Of a stretch of 64,000 nt of DNA, positions 12,168-25,010 are shown in pieces (the stretch's first letter is position 1; the number at the start of each line of letters is the position of its first letter). The notes under the pieces were generated by a model. The model made no database searches and was not told the DNA's origin. It worked only from the letters and a program-made list of their open reading frames with translations. Source of the stretch: Marisa cornuarietis (taxonomy: Eukaryota > Mollusca > Gastropoda > Architaenioglossa > Ampullariidae); NCBI GenBank assembly GCA_004794655.1, contig SMMW01000568.1, forward strand, positions 1,849,001 to 1,913,000, given 5' to 3'. Made by a program: the position numbers and the translations under genes.

Positions 12168-15100
12168 ATGGCTGACCAAAAAGACACAGAAAAAGGTGCT
12201 CTCTTACCTGGGGCAGGTGGGAAACAAGAGAAAAAAATGCCAGACTGGAGTCGTTTTGGTTTAAGTCGTGAACAGCAGGCACAGTCGCAGAAACATTATG
12301 CAGCCACCGTTCACACTGGTGACATTGGGCAGCACAACGAGCTGTTCAGGGAAGACCAGGTAGGTGCGGTGTTGTGTGTGATGCTGTAACTGCAAGGATA
12401 GCAATGATACTTTCCATGAAGGTATGAACACCTGCAAAGGAGGTTTTACACATATTGCTTTTTGGTTTTTGTTTTGTTGTTTTTTTTGTGCGGCCACATT
12501 CATCTCTTAGTGATGGTGCTCTGAGGGAGTGAGGGTATGTTTGTGTGTGTGTGTGTGTGTTTAAGAGAGAGAGAGATTGTCATTTAAGTCTTTAATTAAA
12601 TTATGCCATTTTGTTGCTGCATATATTTGCTGATTTGGAAGCACCCTATATATCGTTTTCTGAAATGCATGACAATACATGCACTTTTGCAGACGCTGCA
12701 ACAAGTACCATGGTGGAAGGCCAATTTCTTCATCTCACAGCCTGTCTTGTTTGGCACATGGGATGGTGTCTTTACATCTTGTCTTATTAACATACTCAGT
12801 GTTGTCATCTTTCTTCGCATGGGATGGATAGTTGTAAGTGTTTATTCAAAATTTTTAGTGGAATCTTTGTGAGCAGGTGGCGCAGCAGTATAGTGCTTGT
12901 CATCAAGGCGGCAAGCATCATTTGCTAAGAGTTCAGATCTTATATCTTGCACATGTAATTTCTCTTGTAATGTGGTGTCTATTTACAAGTTTATATTAGT
13001 TCCCATGATAAAGACAGCTTGTGACTTGGCCTAAAATACCAAATTAAATAAAAGCTTTATTGAAATCTTAGTCAAATCTTTAATCACATATTTGGGTTTT
13101 TCTGCATTTTTTGGTTTTGTTGTTGTTTGCTTTCTTTACAGTGGTTATCTCCTTTCTTCTCTCTGTTTTCTCACTCATCTCTCCTCACCCTCACCACCCC
13201 CACCCCCCACCATATACTGTCATTATTTTCACATGCATTCATGTGCTTACAGGGAAATGCTGGGATTGGATTGTCCATTCTGACTGTGCTAATGTCAATG
13301 TCCATTATCCTTATCACTGCACTGAGTGCAATTGGACTGTGTGAACGATGCCATGTGGACAGTGGGGGTGTATACTTCCTTATTGCTCATATTCTTGGCG
13401 CTCGTATTGGAGGCAGCATTGGAGTTCTCTACTGCTTTGCACAGGTTTGGTATAATTTCACATTCTCAAAAATAATTATTCTATGGTGCATGGTGGATAT
13501 GGGATAATGAGAAAAGACTCTTATGTAAATATAACCTTTTTTGTCTATAAAATTGAAAATTTAACCATACTGTATAAAACAAAGAATTAAAACTGTGAAG
13601 AAGGGAAGTTCAGTGTAATGAATATCTCTGACTGCTAACACAGTGGATGCAGTCCAGTCTTTATCTATATAGAGTTTAAAGAGCATTAAGATGATGCCAT
13701 TGCAAGGACTACTTTCACAATCTGTAAATCGCTCAGGCTGTTTGACTCAGTATTGATCTCTTACAACATCATGTGGGCTTTATCTGATTTTCCTATCAGC
13801 TTTTCATTTCTGAATAGAGCTGTAGTATTGTATGTAACAGGGTATAAGTAAATTCCTTTCTTAGAGAATCTAAATGCAAAAATAAAATATAATAAACAAA
13901 GTCTTGAGTGGTATTCACTTTGTTAAAAATCTCTTTGGTGCCACTGAACAAAATTATCTCTAGAACTGAATTAGAAAAATGTTGTCCAGTTGATCAAAGA
14001 CAAAATTTCCAGTGTGATACTCGGTAGCATACAAACATTTGAAAGCAGAAGAAATCTTACTGCAGGAGAACTTAAGGTTTTGTTGTGTGTGCTATCATTC
14101 ACATAGTTTGAAATGTCAGAATGCTAAAAACATTCATTCATTTTGACACAGTTTTACTCACTTTTCTGTAGGCTGTTGGCTGTTCACTGAGTGTGTTGGG
14201 TTTTGGTGAGTCAATTATGACCTTGATGGGACAAAGCAACCCATGGATCGCTCGGGGAATTGCCTTCGGTGTTGTGATTCTGCTGCTAGGTGGGTGAAAG
14301 TCTTTCACGTGAATCACAGAGTTGAAGGAAGTGTGGGCAGTGGTCAGTAAGTCGAAGAAGGTTTAACTGTCTGTTAGTGTTAGCAGATATTTTTTTCAAT
14401 GTTCTGACTCTAGACTGGTGATGGCAACCAGAGCAGCAGAAAAACCAGCCAATAGTGCTTTCTTCAAAAAAACAGGACAATCTTATCATGCTATAAAGAA
14501 GTGGGGAGGGTTTTTTTCCATTAAATTGATAATTTTTGTAATGATAGCAATCAAAACTTACCTATCTGCCATATATGCATGTGTGTGTGTGTGTGTGTGT
14601 TTGTGGATGCCTCTGTGTGTGTGTGTGTGTGTGTGCATGTATGCCTGTATGTGTGTGTGTGTGTATGTGGTAGAGGGTAGCTGGTGAAATTATATAAACA
14701 GGCTGGCACATGTGTGGACTGGGGACGGCACAATGGGAAGGGTGTCCCATGTCTGGCAAACCCTTTGCCCTCCCCCGGGTTGTTCCTATCCAGTGACCAG
14801 AATCCACTGTTTTTTTCTAGATAAGGGGAGATGGGTGGGGGATGGCCTTGAGCCCTCTGGTTTTCCCAGTGACCTCTCAAGGTCTCTGTTGGGTTTTTAC
14901 AGAGAGAAGGGGGCACTGTGGCAACAGATACATTCTAGAATATTCGGGATAGGAAGAATAAAAGGGCAAAACGGGAAGGGACAAGAAGCCATTCTTAGTG
15001 AAGGAGTTGTAGAGGTGAGAGCATTACCCACCAAGCAGTTTAAGGATTTCTCTTGTGAATGTTTTGCCTTAGCTGGAACCATTAACCAGCATGAGAGTAA

Positions 15101-16420
15101 AAGCAACTGAAACCCACGACAGTGTTCACTTGTGTTTAGTATTGTGGTGAGACTGGGTAGCCAACCCTCTTTTCCCCTGTATTATATATATATATATATT
15201 TATGTGAGAGAGAGATTGGGTGGGAAGTGAGATAGAATAAGAGAGAGAATATCCCATTCCTATGCTTCATAGGACAATTTCTTGACGGTGTGTAAAAAGG
15301 CACAACAGTTTCTGTGATGTGTAAACTGATCAATACAACCCACAAATGTGTCAATAGATATTAAATGATTTAACTAGCTTTCTAGCAATCCCTTTAATTA
15401 TGGGGGGACTTCCATCGACTGATATTACCATAAAAGCTACTGATTGTTAAAACTAAGTAGCGTAGGGCAATGGAGTTTGCACTGCAGTAAGGATGATTAT
15501 GACAGAGGTATTGGTATTTTGCAGGCATCAATGTGGCAGGAGTGAAATGGGTCATCCGTCTGCAGTTGATTCTTTTACTGGTTTTGTTCCTTTCAGCCAT
15601 GGACCTGGTTGTGGGTTCATTTGTGCACACAGAGCCTGGTCAGTACTTTGTGTGTGCCTGTGTGTGTGTGTGTGTGTTTGGGCACGTACATGCATGTGCA
15701 TGTAATTGCATTGTCTCTATTTCATCTTGCTTGCATGATGTCTACACCTTTCATATTTTCAGAAAGTGGTTTCATCGGTTACAAGGAGGTGAACTTTGTG
15801 AACAATTCAGGCCCAGACTTCATTGATGGGGAGAATTTTTTCACCATTTTTGGCCTCTTCTTCGCCACAGTCACAGGAATTTTGGCTGGCATTAACATGT
15901 CTGGAGACCTCCGTGATCCATTTCACAATATTCCACATGGCACGCTTGCTGCTCTTGGAGCTGGGTATGCATCTTTCTTTGACTTAAACTCTAGCATGTC
16001 ATCAAGATATAGATTTTATTGAACGAGATTGACTTCCCTTCTTTAAAATGGTATCATTATAAGGAATGTCTTTGGAAAAAATTCCATATTAACTGCAATG
16101 TTTGGATTCAAATGGCCTGCTTGTTTAGTTTTTATAAAAGTTCATCTGGGTTACTGTTATTATTATTGTCATGTATATATGCCTAATTGTTCAAACTGAT
16201 TTCAAAACAAATATTTGCAGAACAAGTCTGTACATAATCATTATCTTTGTGCTGGGAGCAACGTGTGTTCGAACATTTCTTCTGAATGACTACATGATTG
16301 CAGAAAAGGTTAAGAAATATTTTTGGTTTTCATCATTTTTTCCCCCTGATTTACCTGCTATTATTCTCCATTACTTTCTGCTGCGTTTTTCATTTTTATT
16401 CTAATATTTTAATGAGACTA

Positions 16421-16453
<33 letters not shown>

Positions 16454-19400
16454 ACATATACAAATATATGTGTGTATAAGAAGGTTTTTTACCTTTATGT
16501 AGTGATCCTGTTATAAAGACCTTTCCTGTGTATTTTTTTTAATATACTCAAACTTTTAACAGCCTTTCTTCCATTTTGTGTACTTTTCAGGTGTCAATAA
16601 CAGGTGTTTTGTGGTTAGCTGGTCTGTATTTATCATCAGTGTCTTCGTGCATGGGCAGTCTTTATGGACCTCCTCGGATCCTTCAGTCTATCGCCAATGA
16701 AAATGTCATACCTATTGTTCGTTTCTTGGGGCATGGTGTAAGTAATTTTTGTATCATTTACTAAAATGTCAGATGTGCTTGGCATATTGCTATCCTTCAG
16801 ATGTCTTAATGAGCTTTTATCATGGAGGTAGTGTTTGTTTTAAATCAGTCTTCGTTGTTATAGCGGTTGAAGCATTAATCACATTATTCAGATGGTAGTA
16901 GTAACTAATCTTGCTTAATTGCTTTTTTTATCTATCCCACTTTTCATAATTAGTCCTAACAAAGTTTTGTTACAAATTTAGTTTTATTCCATTTTTTTGG
17001 CATGGACCTAATGAAATATCCGTCTATATTTTGTCCCTTTCTTGCAGCGTGGGCCTAACAAGGTTCCCGTGTATGCTTTGGTGGTAATCACATTGGTAGG
17101 ACTCCTCTTTATCTGTATTGGTGATGTCAACTCCCTAGCACCTGTAGTAACAACAGCCTTTCTATTGACATATGCTGCTGTTGACTATTCTTACTTCGCA
17201 CTAGCAATGTCCTATGACAAGCGACAGGAACGCGAGGCCCGGTGAGTCTGTGCACATTTCTATGGATGCTGTTAGAGATGGTGACGGCTTTTGCTTGGAA
17301 ATTTTGGGAGTATCCTCGATCATCTCCCTTTCATTATGTTTAAAAAACAGTTTGGAACATCCAGCTTAAAACTTTGATGCACGATAAATAGGGTATGTGA
17401 TCTGGAAAATGTGTTGATGGTGGGCAATGCAAAAGTTGTTACTGTTCAGGTGATTAGTAATATTTGCAGTAATAATGTTCATAAACAAGTTTGTCCTAGA
17501 GCTTTTGTCTACTTGTAATGCCAAGGCTACATTGCCAACAGGCAGAACAAATCACTTAAAAATTCATGTTCAGTCCCCTTATTGCATTTTTTTTTTTAGT
17601 TTTTGATGGTGCAGACATTTTCCGCTTTGCTTTTGTAAGGTTTTTGGCAAAATCAAAGGCAGAGCCAAGTGACATGGTTATAGATGAGAAAATCCCACAT
17701 GTTGATCCTGTTACTGGGGTTCTTCATAGTACAACAGTAGACGTCTCCACCCATAAGGTATGGGAGTAGGGTTAGGTTTAATACAGGTGTGCCCAACCTA
17801 CGGCCTGTGAAGGTACCTCATGCCGCCCGCTCATTTTAACTGGACACAGGGTGACATCACCCTGATGATGCCACAAGGTCGCCCTTTTGTTGCCGTACAT
17901 ACAATGGTTGGTATATCACGGCATAGTTTTATTTTTAACGTCTGCATGATTCTGGTAAAACTGCCATGTTCTTGCTCAAGAGATTTTATATCGTGTTGAG
18001 TGCTGCCCTAGGGCAAGAAAAGGTTGGGCACCACTGGTTTAAAATATGTTGTTGTTAATAATAAAAATAAAGTGAATTTATATGGCGCCATGTTCTGGCC
18101 TATGGGCAAGCTCATGGCACTTTACAAAACACACACACACTGGATGCAAATGCTTTTTTCCCACACCACAGTTCCAGCCATAGAATGGATCTAATAGGTA
18201 GAAGTCTTTATTGCTGTTAGTTACTACTTTTTATTACTGCATGTATAATATCACGATAGTTTCAGTGATTTGCATAGATTTAATCTAAATAACAATAAGA
18301 TGTCTGACTATGCAGAAGTTTTTCTTTAGAGTCATTCCCATGACATACATTTTTGTAGTGTTACAGTCATTAACATAACATACGTGTAGCGAGAATATAA
18401 CATATGTAATATTAAAGCAGCAGCTTAATGGTTGTTGTATGCTATTCTATAGTTGAGATAAAGTTGTAAGCTGCTCACCTTTTAATGCTATGCTTCACAT
18501 TCGTAGCTTTTACATGCAGTACAGTTAACCTCATTATTGGCACAGCTAATTTATACCTTAAGAGCAGTTTTCTGTTTTCAGGACTCATTTGAAAAATTGG
18601 CAGTGGACTTGGACAAGCTATTTCCTGAACGACTGGCACAACGTGGACAGCATCATCTTGTGCGACAGAACTCCATTACCAACAGTGCTGCCACAACACC
18701 AGATGCTGACTTTGATGCCACCAAGCAACGCATGTCAGCTGTTGAGGATGCTTCAACAGAAAATCTCAATGATGCCTCACAGCTTCTGGGTTAGTATATC
18801 AAAAACGAGGGAGCAAGCATTTGAGTATCATCGATAGGTTGGCATGTGAGCCATGTGAGCTTAGTGTGGATGGATTTGATTATCAGTAACAGTACTATCA
18901 GTTGACTTTTTTTCTCTATTCCACTTTTTTCTTGCTAGTGCATACTGAACATGTATGCATGCACATACATTTGTGTAGAAGCTTTTAGTGTAGGGAGATT
19001 TTTTTCACTTTGATACAGGAACAAAGAAGACCCCTAATACAGAGATTACTAAACAGCCACGTTCGTGGTACTCACTACTCTGCAATAGGTGGCTCTCCCT
19101 TATTGGGGTAAGTATATTGAACCTTTATGTACAAGTATCAGTGTATGCATGTGAAAATATGTATGTGAAAATATGTATGTGTACCCGTGTGTGTGTGAGA
19201 GAGAGAGGGAGAGAGAGAGAGACCAGGGTTGCCTGCCACATGTAATATACTTTGTGAAAATAAAACTGTACCGGGGGTTCTCTACCTAACTGTTGGCTGA
19301 TGAGGGTTTCTGAGTGTTGGCAAGGGTTTCTTAGACTGTTGGTCGATGTAGCGAAGGGTTCTTTTCATTCAATGCACTCATAACGTTTCCCCTGGCTTTG

Positions 19401-21338
19401 TAAGACAGTGCTGTGATTTAAAAGCTGAAACCTGAGATTTATAAGAGCTACATTTGCTTCTCCTTTTTACTTGCCAAGGGTTGTTGAGCCATATGTGTCA
19501 TCTGTATTGAAAGAGAGACTGTTTGCACTGCTGAAGTTCACCTAGTGGACTCTTAGGTGACCCTCTGGACCAAATCAGACCCTTGCTCCAAACAAAAAGT
19601 GCTGTTCACCACCTGTTTAAATCAGCCTTTAACACGTGTTCATATATATATATGTGTGTGGTGGGAGAGGTTAGGGTATATGTGTGTGCATGTTCATGTA
19701 TATGGGTGTATGTTTATATATATATGCATGTGTACGGGTGGGTGACTGTTGTGTTAATGTGTGTGTGTGTGTGTGAGTGCATGCATGCATGCATATGTGT
19801 ATGTGCTCCTCCAAGTTCCTTTTAGAGGGGAAAATTTATACAAGTATCTATATTCTTTTTACTGCCCTTACCATGTGCAGGTTTTTGTACATAATCATGC
19901 TTGCTGCTTTGTTCACTATGTGTGCAGGTGATTCTGTCATTTGTAATTATGTTTGCTATCCAATGGATCTACACTCTGGTAGAGCTAGCAGTCTTCTTCA
20001 TCATCTACTTCTACATTGGCAGAGCTAGCCCAGGCTATTTCCCTGGTAGTAAGATGTTGCTACCTTCAAGTGGATTCATGCTGAAATTTTTAATATTTAA
20101 GAAAAAAATAACCATTTTGTCGTTCACTTTTATCTTCTCAATATCTGTGAAAAAAGACATTTTTATGGAGTATTATTTGAAAATTTTAGTAGTGTGGATA
20201 TGTCAGAGGGTTATGCTTGATGATTTCAGGTATAGCAGAATTCAACTTGTATGACTGGCTGAAAGACTGCTGTCGCTTTTGCTGTGGGTCAGTGTTACTT
20301 TAAGTTTCTGACCTTTATATAACCATTTCAGCACCATTTCACATGCTTTATATGACAAGCTACATTCTTTTCCTCAGGGGGATATGCTGGTTAAAGGCAG
20401 TTATATGTAATTTGTATTTTACAGACAGACCACACAGCAGATATTATGATTCCTTTCTAGTTATATATCTGTTCTAGAACTGAAGGGATATCTAAATGTT
20501 AGGTTGGCATTCTTCCAAGTATTCAACAACTTATCTACAGTATACACTTCTGTCTTTATTAGTTTTTACTTTCCTAGCTGTTGTTTTATTTTGTTTTCTT
20601 CTCTTCTGTTTTTGCTGCGCAATAAGCATTCTTCTGAATGGATACCTGCGCATTATAGTTGGACATCATCATCATCAATCATCATCATCATCATCTCACA
20701 CCTTTTTGTCTCACCAATTATGCCTCTTGCACAGAATCTGTCATTACAGATATTGTTTTATGTGAGAAGGCAGACAGATACTTCATACAGAACCTTGTAT
20801 TAGATTCTTTCACTATTCTAACCACTGTATCAGTTTGAGAGACAATTTGGATTTGGTAAAATAACGTGTTTTATATCACCACCCTCTCTTTTCACCAAAG
20901 ATTAATGTCCTAGATAGATGGTAGAAAGATAATGAGTCTAGACTGTACTTCAGCCACTGCATTGTAGTGGTCACTTGAGGTGGACTTCTCTCCATGTAAT
21001 AAGATTGTCAAGTTGCCTTTCTTTTTCTCTCATTCTTCACTTTTGTTTTAGTTACCTTTTATCATCTTGTTATACTGTCAAAGTACCTTTTTCACTCAGA
21101 TAAAGATAGTAGTAATGGTTCTGTTGTTTTGTGCAAAGTAAAGTGTTACAGGAATTTTGTATTTTGCAGGCATGGAGGCTCCCACGAAGAGCAGATTGTG
21201 GTGGCACCTAGCACACCAGCTGTGCAGACACTAGCAGCCCAGTTGACGGAAGACAATGAGGACTTTGCAAACAGGGGTCGCTATCACCAGTCAGAAGTTA
21301 TGCAGGGAGATAATTTTGATGACTACACCAGTGATTAA
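12168..21338 (+). CDS. SLC12A8: Solute carrier family 12 member 8 (cation-chloride cotransporter family)
   Basis: There are fifteen coding exons: 12168-12359, 12693-12833, 13253-13444, 14172-14289, 15525-15638, 15763-15964, 16221-16308, 16591-16737, 17048-17241, 17574-17757, 18582-18789, 19019-19107, 19928-20045, 20230-20287 and 21170-21338 (stop TAA). All boundaries are GT-AG and in phase, giving about 737 residues against about 714 in human. Exon 1 encodes a cytoplasmic head; TM1 follows [19 protein letters not shown] (about residues 80-98); the family motif [15 protein letters not shown] is near 291-305. TM segments run to about residue 440. A long hydrophilic loop (about 460-610) precedes [16 protein letters not shown] and two last helices ending FYIGRASPG. 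The tail QIVVAPSTP...[16 protein letters not shown] matches the SLC12A8 C-terminus, which separates it from other SLC12 members. In mammals it has been reported as a nicotinamide mononucleotide carrier, a disputed claim, so the substrate here is unknown. The first coding exon opens after an acceptor, so a non-coding exon lies upstream. Confidence 0.95.
12869..12945 (+). repeat. tRNA-derived SINE fragment in SLC12A8 intron 2
   Basis: The stretch begins GCAGGTGGCGCAGCAGTATA, an A-box-like head, and carries GAGTTCAGATCTTAT, nearly the same B-box-like string as the copy at 8164-8262 but on the opposite strand. It is too degenerate to be a tRNA gene. Confidence 0.5.
14581..14666 (+). repeat. Interrupted GT microsatellite in SLC12A8 intron 4
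   Basis: Three GT runs are separated by short spacers. They generate long but meaningless open frames on both strands. Confidence 0.95.
14700..15110 (+). repeat. Dispersed repeat, family B, copy 1 (SLC12A8 intron 4)
   Basis: This is a G-rich block that follows the GT repeat. It shares ordered blocks with 22370-22660: CCAGTGACCA, then GGCAAC, then GCTGG(A/C)ACCAT(T/C)AACC followed by GAGA(G)TAAAAG or AGAGAAAAGA. Open frames of 121-132 codons occur on both strands but show no domain. I read it as an old, unnamed interspersed repeat. Confidence 0.45.
16421..16453 (+). repeat. GT microsatellite in SLC12A8 intron 7
   Basis: A nearly pure GT run lies just downstream of exon 7. Confidence 0.95.
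17574..17757 (+). other. SLC12A8: SLC12A8 exon 10, start chosen by reading frame
   Basis: Two acceptors compete. The one with the better pyrimidine tract (AG at 17598-17599) would put the exon out of frame with exon 9, which ends in phase 2, and hit a stop at once (CGT TTT TGA). The weaker acceptor CAG at 17571-17573 keeps the frame and adds R-P-L-I-A-F-F-F-L before V-F-D-G-A-D. The downstream acceptor's own T-tract is then translated as the phenylalanines. A small unseen exon between 17242 and 17573 is the alternative explanation. Confidence 0.55.
17784..18036 (+). mobile_element. hAT-type MITE, 253 bp, with target-site duplication
   Basis: The ends are CAGGTGTGCCCAACCT (left) and its near complement AGGTTGGGCACCACTG (right), typical hAT terminal repeats. 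The flanking 8 bp are GTTTAATA on the left and GTTTAAAA on the right, a 7/8 matching duplication as expected for hAT insertion. There is no coding capacity. It lies in SLC12A8 intron 10, 26 bp past the exon. Confidence 0.85.
18055..18130 (+). repeat. Dispersed repeat, family C, copy 1
   Basis: An AATAATAA run leads into a TTTATATGGCGCC block, then GGGCAAGCTCATGGCACTTTAC and a CA run. The same layout (AATAATAATGG, TTTATAGC, TTTCC, GGATGCGAGTTAATAGCTCTTTACAA) is found at 55368-55452. The AGCGC(T)...GCGCTTTAC plan looks like the complement of a LINE or SINE 3' end. Confidence 0.45.
19170..19222 (+). repeat. GT/GA compound microsatellite
   Basis: A GTGTGT run passes straight into GAGAGA runs in SLC12A8 intron 12. 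Further GT/AT runs follow at about 19625-19800 in the same intron. Confidence 0.9.
20662..20695 (+). repeat. CAT trinucleotide microsatellite in SLC12A8 intron 14
   Basis: ATC/CAT units repeat with one interruption. Confidence 0.9.
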
Positions 21339-21749
21339 TTTTTGCTTCCTGCGCTGTTGTTAAATGAAAAGTTATTGCATATGCAGTTAAAATTTACAAT
21401 CTCTTAAAATCTACCCACCACAGAGAACCACTTCAAAAGTTATGAAGTATGTGACAAATATTTTTATCTGGTTTAAGAGTTTAAAGACTGCATTTCACAA
21501 TCACATCAGATAATTTTATCAGTTTTCTTGTTTCAGTGATTAGGTTTTGCTTCCTGCCTGTTTTATACTTATTTGTGCCATTCCATTCTTATTTTTAAAA
21601 CAGCATAGGTATTAGCTGTAATGCAAATGCATCTTATGAAAAGAAGACAAATATACCATAATAGTTCACTATATTTGAATCCCAGCCAGTTAAGATTTTT
21701 TAAAGTAACTCACACAAAAATCTTAGAAAACCAGTGTAAACAAAATAAA
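21339..21749 (+). other. SLC12A8: SLC12A8 3' UTR with poly(A) signal
   Basis: The UTR follows the stop at 21336-21338. The first clear AATAAA is at 21744-21749; another (CTAAATAAAC) lies near 21922. The actual cleavage site is not visible. Confidence 0.5.
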
Positions 21750-22369
21750 TGTATAAACGACTAGATCAGTTAACAGAAACCAGCAAAGCATGCATGATGA
21801 GACCACAAAACTTATGATGCAGGGTGATAAAGGCAGCTATAGAAACATTCCTAAAACACTAATTGACATCATCATGAAATCAATAGTCACTGTCACCAAC
21901 TTATTTAAGACAGCCCCCTCTAAATAAACATCAGTGTCTTGTAGCCAAAGTACCTGCTGCGCACCAAGCAGACAATCTATTCATTGCACTATCTGAATGG
22001 ACAAATGTATAAGGTGTACAAATCATGTAATCAGCATAACTTGTAAGCTAGCCTGAAGATGAGGACCAATTGAAAGTCCAGTAATTATTTTTTAATGAGA
22101 CTGCCTTTAGTCATTACTTAGTTTTCCCCAGTCATCCTGTACTCATAAAAAAGTTGATTGTTGGATAATGTAGACTGAGGGGGCTGTTTGTATAACAAGG
22201 CATAAAGATCATTTTTAGCAAGTTGGTGATAGTATCTCATTATCAGTTTTAGAGTCATTTATATAATTGTCTTAGCTCTCAAAACTACTGAAAGAGATCT
22301 CCAATGACTTACATTTAAATATAGTAGTATGGAATACGGCACATATACGCACACACAGATGTACGCACA

Positions 22370-22660
22370 GAGAGGCAACAGGTACAGGCTGGGCTGTAGG
22401 GGGAGCTACTGGCCGGGGGAGGGTGGCGATCCAGTGACCAAAGGAGAGTGGGATGGGCTCACTTAGTAACAGGATGAAAGGGTGGGGTTAGTTTCAAGGG
22501 AAGTTGGGTGTTAGGTGAATAAGAGGGTCTTATGGAGAGATCACATGGTCAGTTGAAAGGGACAGCACAGAGGTGGGGGCAACGACCCATCAAGAGCAGG
22601 AGCATATGTTTCAACTTGCTGGCACCATCAACCGGTAGAGAAAAGAATGAAGTGCCTAAT
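22370..22660 (+). repeat. Dispersed repeat, family B, copy 2
   Basis: A G-rich stretch preceded by a CA-rich run. It shares ordered blocks with 14700-15110 (CCAGTGACCA; GGCAAC; TTGCTGGCACCATCAACC). It is non-coding. Confidence 0.4.
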
Positions 22661-23439
22661 ACCTCTGTTATGTGTTGGGTTATTAAAAGGAGTTGGTGAC
22701 ATTACAACCAAGTTTTCCCAGGTCACCCTGCTACATAAAAATATTTTTAAATGAAAGTAAATTTTCCTGCATTGCTGATCTTGTGTGTAGCAGATATCAG
22801 TATAGAGACGTTGTACATTTCTTATTTAGTCTTTGTAAATGTTGCCAACAAAACCTCACATACCTAAAACTGCCATAGCTTGCACTTATGAAGGTTATAG
22901 TCACCTTGACATAAGACCTAAATAAGTACCAGAAGTGCTGTTGCATTTGTCTGAAGTGTGGATATTGCACATAAAAAGTGAAAATATGTTCTTTAGATCA
23001 AATGATTGACTTGGAAGTTTGTTTTTTTTTTCCAGCTCTGAAATTATGAACTGTTTCTGGAGTGTAAGACTTGGCTTGTCACAAAAAACACAATATTTAT
23101 TTGTGGGTATCTGCTATCAGATCAGAACGCAATACATGTAGCTGCTTTCAGATTTAAAATCTTGTTTTTATCTGCACTTCTTTGTCCATCACATTTTCAG
23201 ACATTGGGTAAGACTGAGTAAATATTGTCATCTTCCACTCATCAACTGGGCAACATGTTCTCCCCAGATCCTTGGTGTGCATGTACCGTTGCAGAATCTT
23301 GTCTTACGATCCTTTTTATTAAAACCTTTATGATGTGTTAATATATTCATTTAAATCTGTTATTCATCTATAATGGTATCTCATTGAATTTTCATTGTTC
23401 TCCATACTGTAACAATTTTTTTTTTAATTTCCACCAGTT

Positions 23440-25010
23440 TAACCTCACATTATTTTGACAAGCGTTGTGTTCATTATTTTGTTTCTGGTCAATCAAACCA
23501 TGAAGCCTATGACAGTGTAGAAGCATGCTTACACACAACACATATTGACAACCATAACTTAGAATGTGATGAATTTGATAACTTTGACCATGACATCCTT
23601 CTCCAGCACTTTCTTGGTACTTTTGGTCCCTCTGGCACTGTTTTGAACTGGTTCTGGTCCTATCTGACTGACCCAACCTAGTCTGTGGTAGTTGAAGGCA
23701 CTATATCTTCCCCAGCTGAAGTATGGGTGCCTCAGTGCTCTGTTCTCTAGCCTCTTTTATTCACAGTATACATCCAACCACTTGGTCCCATCATCCACCA
23801 CTTGGGCCTGCAATAGCACTTGTATGCTGATGATACACAGTGAATAGCATCTGACCTCGCTTTTCAACTTCAGCAGGTCTGCACCACCACAAAACAAACA
23901 GTAGATTCTGTGAAAGCCTGGATGGGCATCAGGAAGCTGAAAATGAATGATTATAAAACTGAGGTCATTCTAACAGCCTCTCAAAATAAACTGAAATGTG
24001 TGCCATAACATACTACTTTTACTTTCTCTGGAATGAACATCTCTCTTTCCTAGACTATCACGAATCTCAGTGCTATCATCAGTGTATCATTGTTTCATGA
24101 ATATCACTTTAATGCAATCTGCAAGTCTGTCTTTCTTTTGCTTTGCAGTGTAACCGAGTGGTGAGGTATTTGATGTCTCAGCAAACTCTTCTATCTGCCG
24201 CACGTCTGTTCTCCCTATGCTTCCGCCAACACATCTAAGATCTTTTTCGGTGCATTTATCAAGTTGTGGGGAAGCATAAATACTCGTTGTCTGGCAGCCC
24301 CTTCCAGAGCGCCGAGAACGTAACCACAGGCCGCATTCTGTGGCATTGGATTATGGGCAAGAGGTAACTCTACCTCCTGTATAAAGTCTGCCACAGCCTG
24401 GTCTGGCTCCCCACAAAACTGTTGCAGGCAGAATGGCTGATGTGTTAATTCGTAGAGCCTCGAACTGTGCCTCTGTAGCCATTCTTTTTTTCACTTCACT
24501 GCTGACACTGATCCTGCTCGCAGCGCCAATGCAGGATCATATTTGACCCTCTCTGACAGTTTCTACCACCATAAAGCTTGTCTGCTTTTGTACTGCTCCA
24601 GCTGGATTACTGCAGCTCTCTACTTGTCCTTCCTTCTGAACAAACTTCAGAGAGCTCAGAATAATGCCGCCCCTGGTGTCTTCTGTATGCTACACTCCTC
24701 CTCCACAAGTTCCACTGGCTGTCAGTTTGAGCTCGCATTGATTGCAAGTTCACCAGACTGTGCTACCATTGTCTTCATGGCCTCGCCCTGGAATAGCCTT
24801 CTGAGCTGCTGATGCCTTGCCATCAAAGTCTGTCTCTTTGGTCTGTTTGTGTTGCCCTCCTCTCTGTGGCACAAATTAGACAAGAGAAATTTGGCAGCTG
24901 TTTTTTTTTCTTTCTCTGGGCCCACCAGAGTATGTAAACAGTCAAAGTTTTCATCTCTAGCCTTTAAGAAAAAGCGATTTCTTCTGCTTACTCCTCAGTT
25001 TTTTGTCTAA
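23440..25010 (+). pseudogene. Dead LINE (CR1/L2/Rex1-like) reverse transcriptase
   Basis: In broken + strand frames, 23540-23990 reads as the palm region of a non-LTR reverse transcriptase: FDHDILLQHFLGTFGPSG, then NWFWSYLTDP, a decayed PQGSVLGP box (PQCSVL, stop, P), then the catalytic box YADDTQ near 23825, then VKAWMGIRKLKMNDYKTEV. From 24540 on, the thumb and C-terminal region appears (LNKLQRAQNNAA; KFHWLSV). At least four in-frame stops and several frameshifts are present, and the 5' part with the endonuclease is missing or unrecognisable. It is an old 5'-truncated insertion between SLC12A8 and the next gene. Confidence 0.8.

Noticed and set aside
14551..14916. Open frames rich in His/Thr or Cys/Val next to GT repeats
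   Set aside because: They are translations of the microsatellite and its flanking repeat on both strands.
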